64,000 nucleotides of DNA from CBDCIS01 sp965217565. Lineage in GTDB: Bacteria; Chloroflexota; Dehalococcoidia; Lucifugimonadales; CATOSD01. Shown here in pieces: positions 61,322-64,000 of this stretch (the stretch's first letter is position 1; each line of letters starts with the position of its first letter). The translations under genes were made by a program, and so were the position numbers. The stretch is taken from NCBI GenBank assembly GCA_965217565.1, contig CBDCIS010000012.1:124001-188000 (forward strand), read 5' to 3'. The notes beneath the pieces are model-generated. The model made no database searches. It was not told the origin of the DNA and was given only the letters and a program-made list of their open reading frames with translations.

Positions 61322-62417
61322 TGATCAGGAAGTTGACAACGTCGCCGTCTTTCACGAGATAGTTCTTCCCTTCCTGGCGGAGAACCCCGTGCCTTCGACT
61401 CTCGGCATAGCTGCCACACCTGGTAAAGCTGTCGTAGTCCACGACTTCAGCGCGAATGAAGCCTCGCTCGAAGTCGGAGTGAATCTTGCCGGCGGCCTTT
61501 GACGCGAACGTGTCCCTGGAGATGGTCCAGGCCCGGAGTTCCTTTTCGTTACCGGTGAAGAAGGTGACGAGGTCCAGGACATCGTATGACAGCCTTATCA
61601 TGCGGTCTAGGCCCGATTCGCCGGCCTCCATGGAGTCACGCCACTCCGCCTCGTCCCCCGGCTCCATCTGGGCAAGCTCCATCTCGAGCTTGCCGCTCAA
61701 GGTGGTGGCGCGCAGTCTCGGGAGGTCGAAGCTCTGACTCAAACGGCCTTGGAGTTCCGCGACGTCCGATGGCGACTCCTCCTCGCCTACGTTCGCGGCG
61801 ATGATGACGGGTTTCGCCGTGAGAAAGCGGTATCCCTCGATAGCCAGAGCATCGTCTTGCTCGAGATTCTGGTCGCCGATAGAAACGCCCGACTCCAGGC
61901 CTGCCTTCAGCCGGGTCATGAGCGTGGTGTCCCTGCGGATTTCGTCCCGCTCGGCGGTTTTAGCGCCCTTGAGTCCGGCCTCCAGCCGCGCTATTCGCCT
62001 GTCTATGATCTCGAGGTCGGCGAAGGCCATCTCGTAGAGCATCGCCTCCGCGTCTCGGACCGGATCTTTGGTGTTGGCGGCGTGAGGCACGGAGGGGTCT
62101 TCGAAGGCGCGCGCCACCACGAGCAGCGCGTCGGCGCGCTGGAGGTAGTTCAAGAACTCGCCGGAGATGCCGCGGGTCTCGCCAAAGCCTTCCGGCGCGG
62201 GGGGCATGTCAACGCAGGTGACCTCGGCGTGAACGATACGCCTGGAGCTGAAGATAGCGGCCAGAGGGTCGAGGCGGTCGTCCGGCACCTTCACGGCGCC
62301 CATGTTGGGCTTGCCCTTAACGGCGGCGTGCGCCGCCATGTCGGCCGACCGCCTCGTGACCGCGTTGAATACGGTGGTTTTGCCGCTCATGGGCAGCCCT
62401 ACGATCCCAATGTCCAA
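61314..62417 (-). CDS. ychF: Obg-like ATPase YchF
   Basis: A 367-residue P-loop protein of the OLA1/YchF group, which binds ATP rather than GTP and associates with ribosomes. Seen are the P-loop GIVGLPMSGKTTVFNAVT, CVDMPPAPEGFGETRGISGEFL, the altered G4 region IIAANVGEEESP, and the TGS domain DLVTFFTGNEKELRAWTI...GKIHSDFERGFIRAEVVDYD with the final GKNYLVKDGDVVNFLIN. hemW follows directly, with overlap. Confidence 0.94.
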   Translation of the reverse strand: MDIGIVGLPMSGKTTVFNAVTRRSADMAAHAAVKGKPNMGAVKVPDDRLDPLAAIFSSRRIVHAEVTCVDMPPAPEGFGETRGISGEFLNYLQRADALLVVARAFEDPSVPHAANTKDPVRDAEAMLYEMAFADLEIIDRRIARLEAGLKGAKTAERDEIRRDTTLMTRLKAGLESGVSIGDQNLEQDDALAIEGYRFLTAKPVIIAANVGEEESPSDVAELQGRLSQSFDLPRLRATTLSGKLEMELAQMEPGDEAEWRDSMEAGESGLDRMIRLSYDVLDLVTFFTGNEKELRAWTISRDTFASKAAGKIHSDFERGFIRAEVVDYDSFTRCGSYAESRRHGVLRQEGKNYLVKDGDVVNFLINV

Positions 62418-62446
62418 CTGTCGTTCTCGCTTTACAAGTCTGGCGG

Positions 62447-62812
62447 CTACTGCTCGTCGTCTTCGAGGCGGCGATAGGAGCCGTCGATAACTGTCTTGCC
62501 GGACCCGCGGGCCTGGTTCGGGGAATCGGGCGCGGACGAAGGCCCTCGTCCCTGAATATGCTCCAGGACGACGTCTCTCGGAGTCATGCCGAGGAAGAGC
62601 GCCGCCGAAAAGAGCACGGCCAGAATGTCGTCTATCCAGCCGTGCAGTGGTATTATGTCGGGCACGAGGTCTATCGGGGAGATCAGGTACAGCAGGGCGG
62701 CGGGCAGCAGCAGCTTGGCGCGCAACGGCACACGACGGTCCAGCATCAGCCTGCCTATGACGCGGGGAATGCGCGTATGGCTGAAAAGCAGCAAAAGGCC
62801 TCTTAGAATCAC
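62447..62812 (-). CDS. DUF1232 membrane protein
   Basis: A 121-residue protein with the DUF1232 core YLISPIDLVPDIIPLHGWIDDILAV between two hydrophobic helices (LLLPAALLYLI and ILAVLFSAALFLGM). The C-terminal tail of about 40 residues is polar. Function is unknown. It precedes ychF on the same strand with 29 bp between. Confidence 0.85.
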   Translation of the reverse strand: MILRGLLLLFSHTRIPRVIGRLMLDRRVPLRAKLLLPAALLYLISPIDLVPDIIPLHGWIDDILAVLFSAALFLGMTPRDVVLEHIQGRGPSSAPDSPNQARGSGKTVIDGSYRRLEDDEQ

Positions 62813-62884
62813 GTCCCCCTCCCCTCCGCTAACCTAACCTGTGACCATTATAACCACAGACCGCGCACAAGGAAATATCGATAA

Positions 62885-63910
62885 GTGATTCACCTGCTAT
62901 TCGGCGAGGATGAATTTTCCAGGCAAGAGGCTCTCGCGTCGCTCAAGGAGGACGTCAATCCCGAGGAGATGCGAGACATCAACACCACTGAATTGAATGG
63001 CCGGGAAGTGAGCTTGGAACGGCTCGCGGAAGCCAGCTACTCCGTGCCGTTCATGGCGAGCAAGCGGCTGGTTATCGTAGAGAACCTGCTGGGGCAGTTC
63101 GAGCCGCGCGGGCCGGCCCGCTCCGGCGCGCGCGCGGCCCGCGCCCAACCGCCCGGTCTGGGGCAGTGGGAGGACTTGCCGGATTTCCTGCCAAACGTGC
63201 CTCCTTCGACAGACCTCGTCTTCGTGGATGGCCGGTTGAGCCAGGCCAATCGTCTGTTCACGAAGCTGCGGCCCCTAGTCAATCCTCGCTCCTTCCCGCT
63301 GCTCACCGGAGAAAGGCTGCGGCAATGGATACGAGAGCGAGCGGCGAGCCAAGAGATGGTCATCGAACCCAGCGCGGTCAACACCCTGGCGGACACAATC
63401 GGCGGCGACCTGAGAGTGATTTCGCAGGAGTTGCAAAAGCTGTCCCTGTATCGCTGGGGAGAGACGATACGCGACGATGACGTGCGGGACGCTGTGTCCT
63501 ACGTGAGAGAGGCGAGCATCTTCGCCGCTGTTGACGCGGTCATCGAGGGACGCGCCGGGGCCGGCATCAGGCTCGTTCACCAGCACCTGGAATCGGGCAG
63601 CGCGCCCGCCTACATTCTAACGATGATTGCTCGCCAGGTGCGCTTGCTGCTACTCGCCAATGACATGCGGCAGCGTGGAGTCGCTCCCGCTGAAATAGGA
63701 AAGGCGCTGTCGCTGTCCGGCTTTCCCCTGCGAAAGACACTGGAACAAGAAAGGCATTTCACGCATGAGCAGCTTGCCGAGGTTCACCGCAAACTGCTGG
63801 AAGCGGACGTGAGCATCAAGACGGGTGAGGCCGACGAACAGATCGTGATCGAGATGCTGAGCGCCGAACTGGCCACGGTAAGGCAGCAGGCCACTCGGAC
63901 GCGGCGCTAG
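62885..63910 (+). CDS. holA: DNA polymerase III delta subunit
   Basis: HolA is the clamp-loader subunit that opens the sliding clamp. 341 residues from GTG 62885: HLLFGEDEFSRQEALASLK, VPFMASKRLVIVENLL, DLVFVDGRLSQANRL, the AAA+ domain middle INTLADTIGGDLRVISQELQKLSLY-like segment, and LTMIARQVRLLLLANDMRQRG with the C-terminal helical collar. It ends 4 bp from the start of the convergent Opp ATPase stop. Confidence 0.93.
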   Translation: MIHLLFGEDEFSRQEALASLKEDVNPEEMRDINTTELNGREVSLERLAEASYSVPFMASKRLVIVENLLGQFEPRGPARSGARAARAQPPGLGQWEDLPDFLPNVPPSTDLVFVDGRLSQANRLFTKLRPLVNPRSFPLLTGERLRQWIRERAASQEMVIEPSAVNTLADTIGGDLRVISQELQKLSLYRWGETIRDDDVRDAVSYVREASIFAAVDAVIEGRAGAGIRLVHQHLESGSAPAYILTMIARQVRLLLLANDMRQRGVAPAEIGKALSLSGFPLRKTLEQERHFTHEQLAEVHRKLLEADVSIKTGEADEQIVIEMLSAELATVRQQATRTRR

Positions 63911-64000
63911 TTGTAGTTGATAGTGTTGTAGCAGGCAACCCAATGGCCGGGTTCCATCTCCGTGAGATCCGGCCGGGCGCTTGTACGACACTCCGCGGTT
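63907..64000 (-). CDS. C-terminal end of a peptide ABC transporter ATPase (cut by window edge)
   Basis: 31 codons read TAECRTSARPDLTEMEPGHW and VACYNTINYN before TAG. Cys..Pro-x-Leu..GHWVACY is the typical Opp/Dpp ATPase C-terminus. This is a second transporter, distinct from 9659-11701. It overlaps the holA end by 4 bases. Confidence 0.75.
   Translation of the reverse strand, partial: TAECRTSARPDLTEMEPGHWVACYNTINYN

Overview
The window looks like a bacterial chromosome segment of moderately high GC content, most likely Chloroflexota and probably a Dehalococcoidia/SAR202-type lineage. The evidence is indirect. Division genes occur as rsmH-ftsA-ftsZ with no murein genes between them, as in the cell-wall-poor Dehalococcoidia. 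Oligopeptide ABC transporters are abundant, there are NHL-type and PD40 proteins, and a lipoprotein carries a long Pro/Thr linker. No rRNA or tRNA gene was found, so the taxonomy is an inference. Several conserved genes carry single-base indels, mostly in homopolymers, which suggests either a draft/metagenomic assembly or recent decay.

Layout. 0-17.3 kb is mostly housekeeping. A minus-strand group (mogA, trmD, ICL/PEP-mutase family enzyme, frameshifted acetyl-CoA hydrolase) faces the plus-strand division genes rsmH, ftsA and ftsZ. Then come an FAD-linked oxidase, oppD-oppF, a cytidylate-kinase-like protein, a DinB-like protein, apt, and divergently alaS-ruvX. 17.3-30.4 kb is a mobile-element island. 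It holds three related IS5-family copies (one intact with TTA duplications), one IS630 element bounded by TA, one IS66-type element and remnants of at least three more. Between them lie an amidohydrolase, fragments of an NHL protein and of a peptide-binding protein, dppB, a frameshifted dppC, and dxs at the right margin.

30.4-42 kb holds a PD40 lipoprotein, an SMP-30-like lactonase, a PPOX-fold protein, a GNAT acetyltransferase, an FAD oxidoreductase, sixA overlapping a detached histidine-kinase ATPase domain, a PPK2 polyphosphate kinase, an ABC-2 exporter, a cupin and a large leucine-rich-repeat lipoprotein. 42-54.8 kb holds an orphan CoA-transferase A subunit, trpB, serS, nudC, a CocE-type hydrolase, rph, an MBL hydrolase, an M16 protease, pncC and nadX.

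55-64 kb is the most coherent functional block. A minus-strand replication group has rplI, dnaB, a DnaD-domain protein and a DnaC/DnaI-type loader that carries two complete AAA+ domains in one chain, followed by a HIT protein. Next are hemW, ychF and a DUF1232 protein, then holA on the plus strand. The right edge cuts the C-terminus of another Opp/Dpp ATPase. The double-ATPase loader is the observation I rate highest. Others are the probable AUU start of mogA, the conserved frameshift site in the transposases, and a promoter-overlapping palindrome before the CoA-transferase gene.
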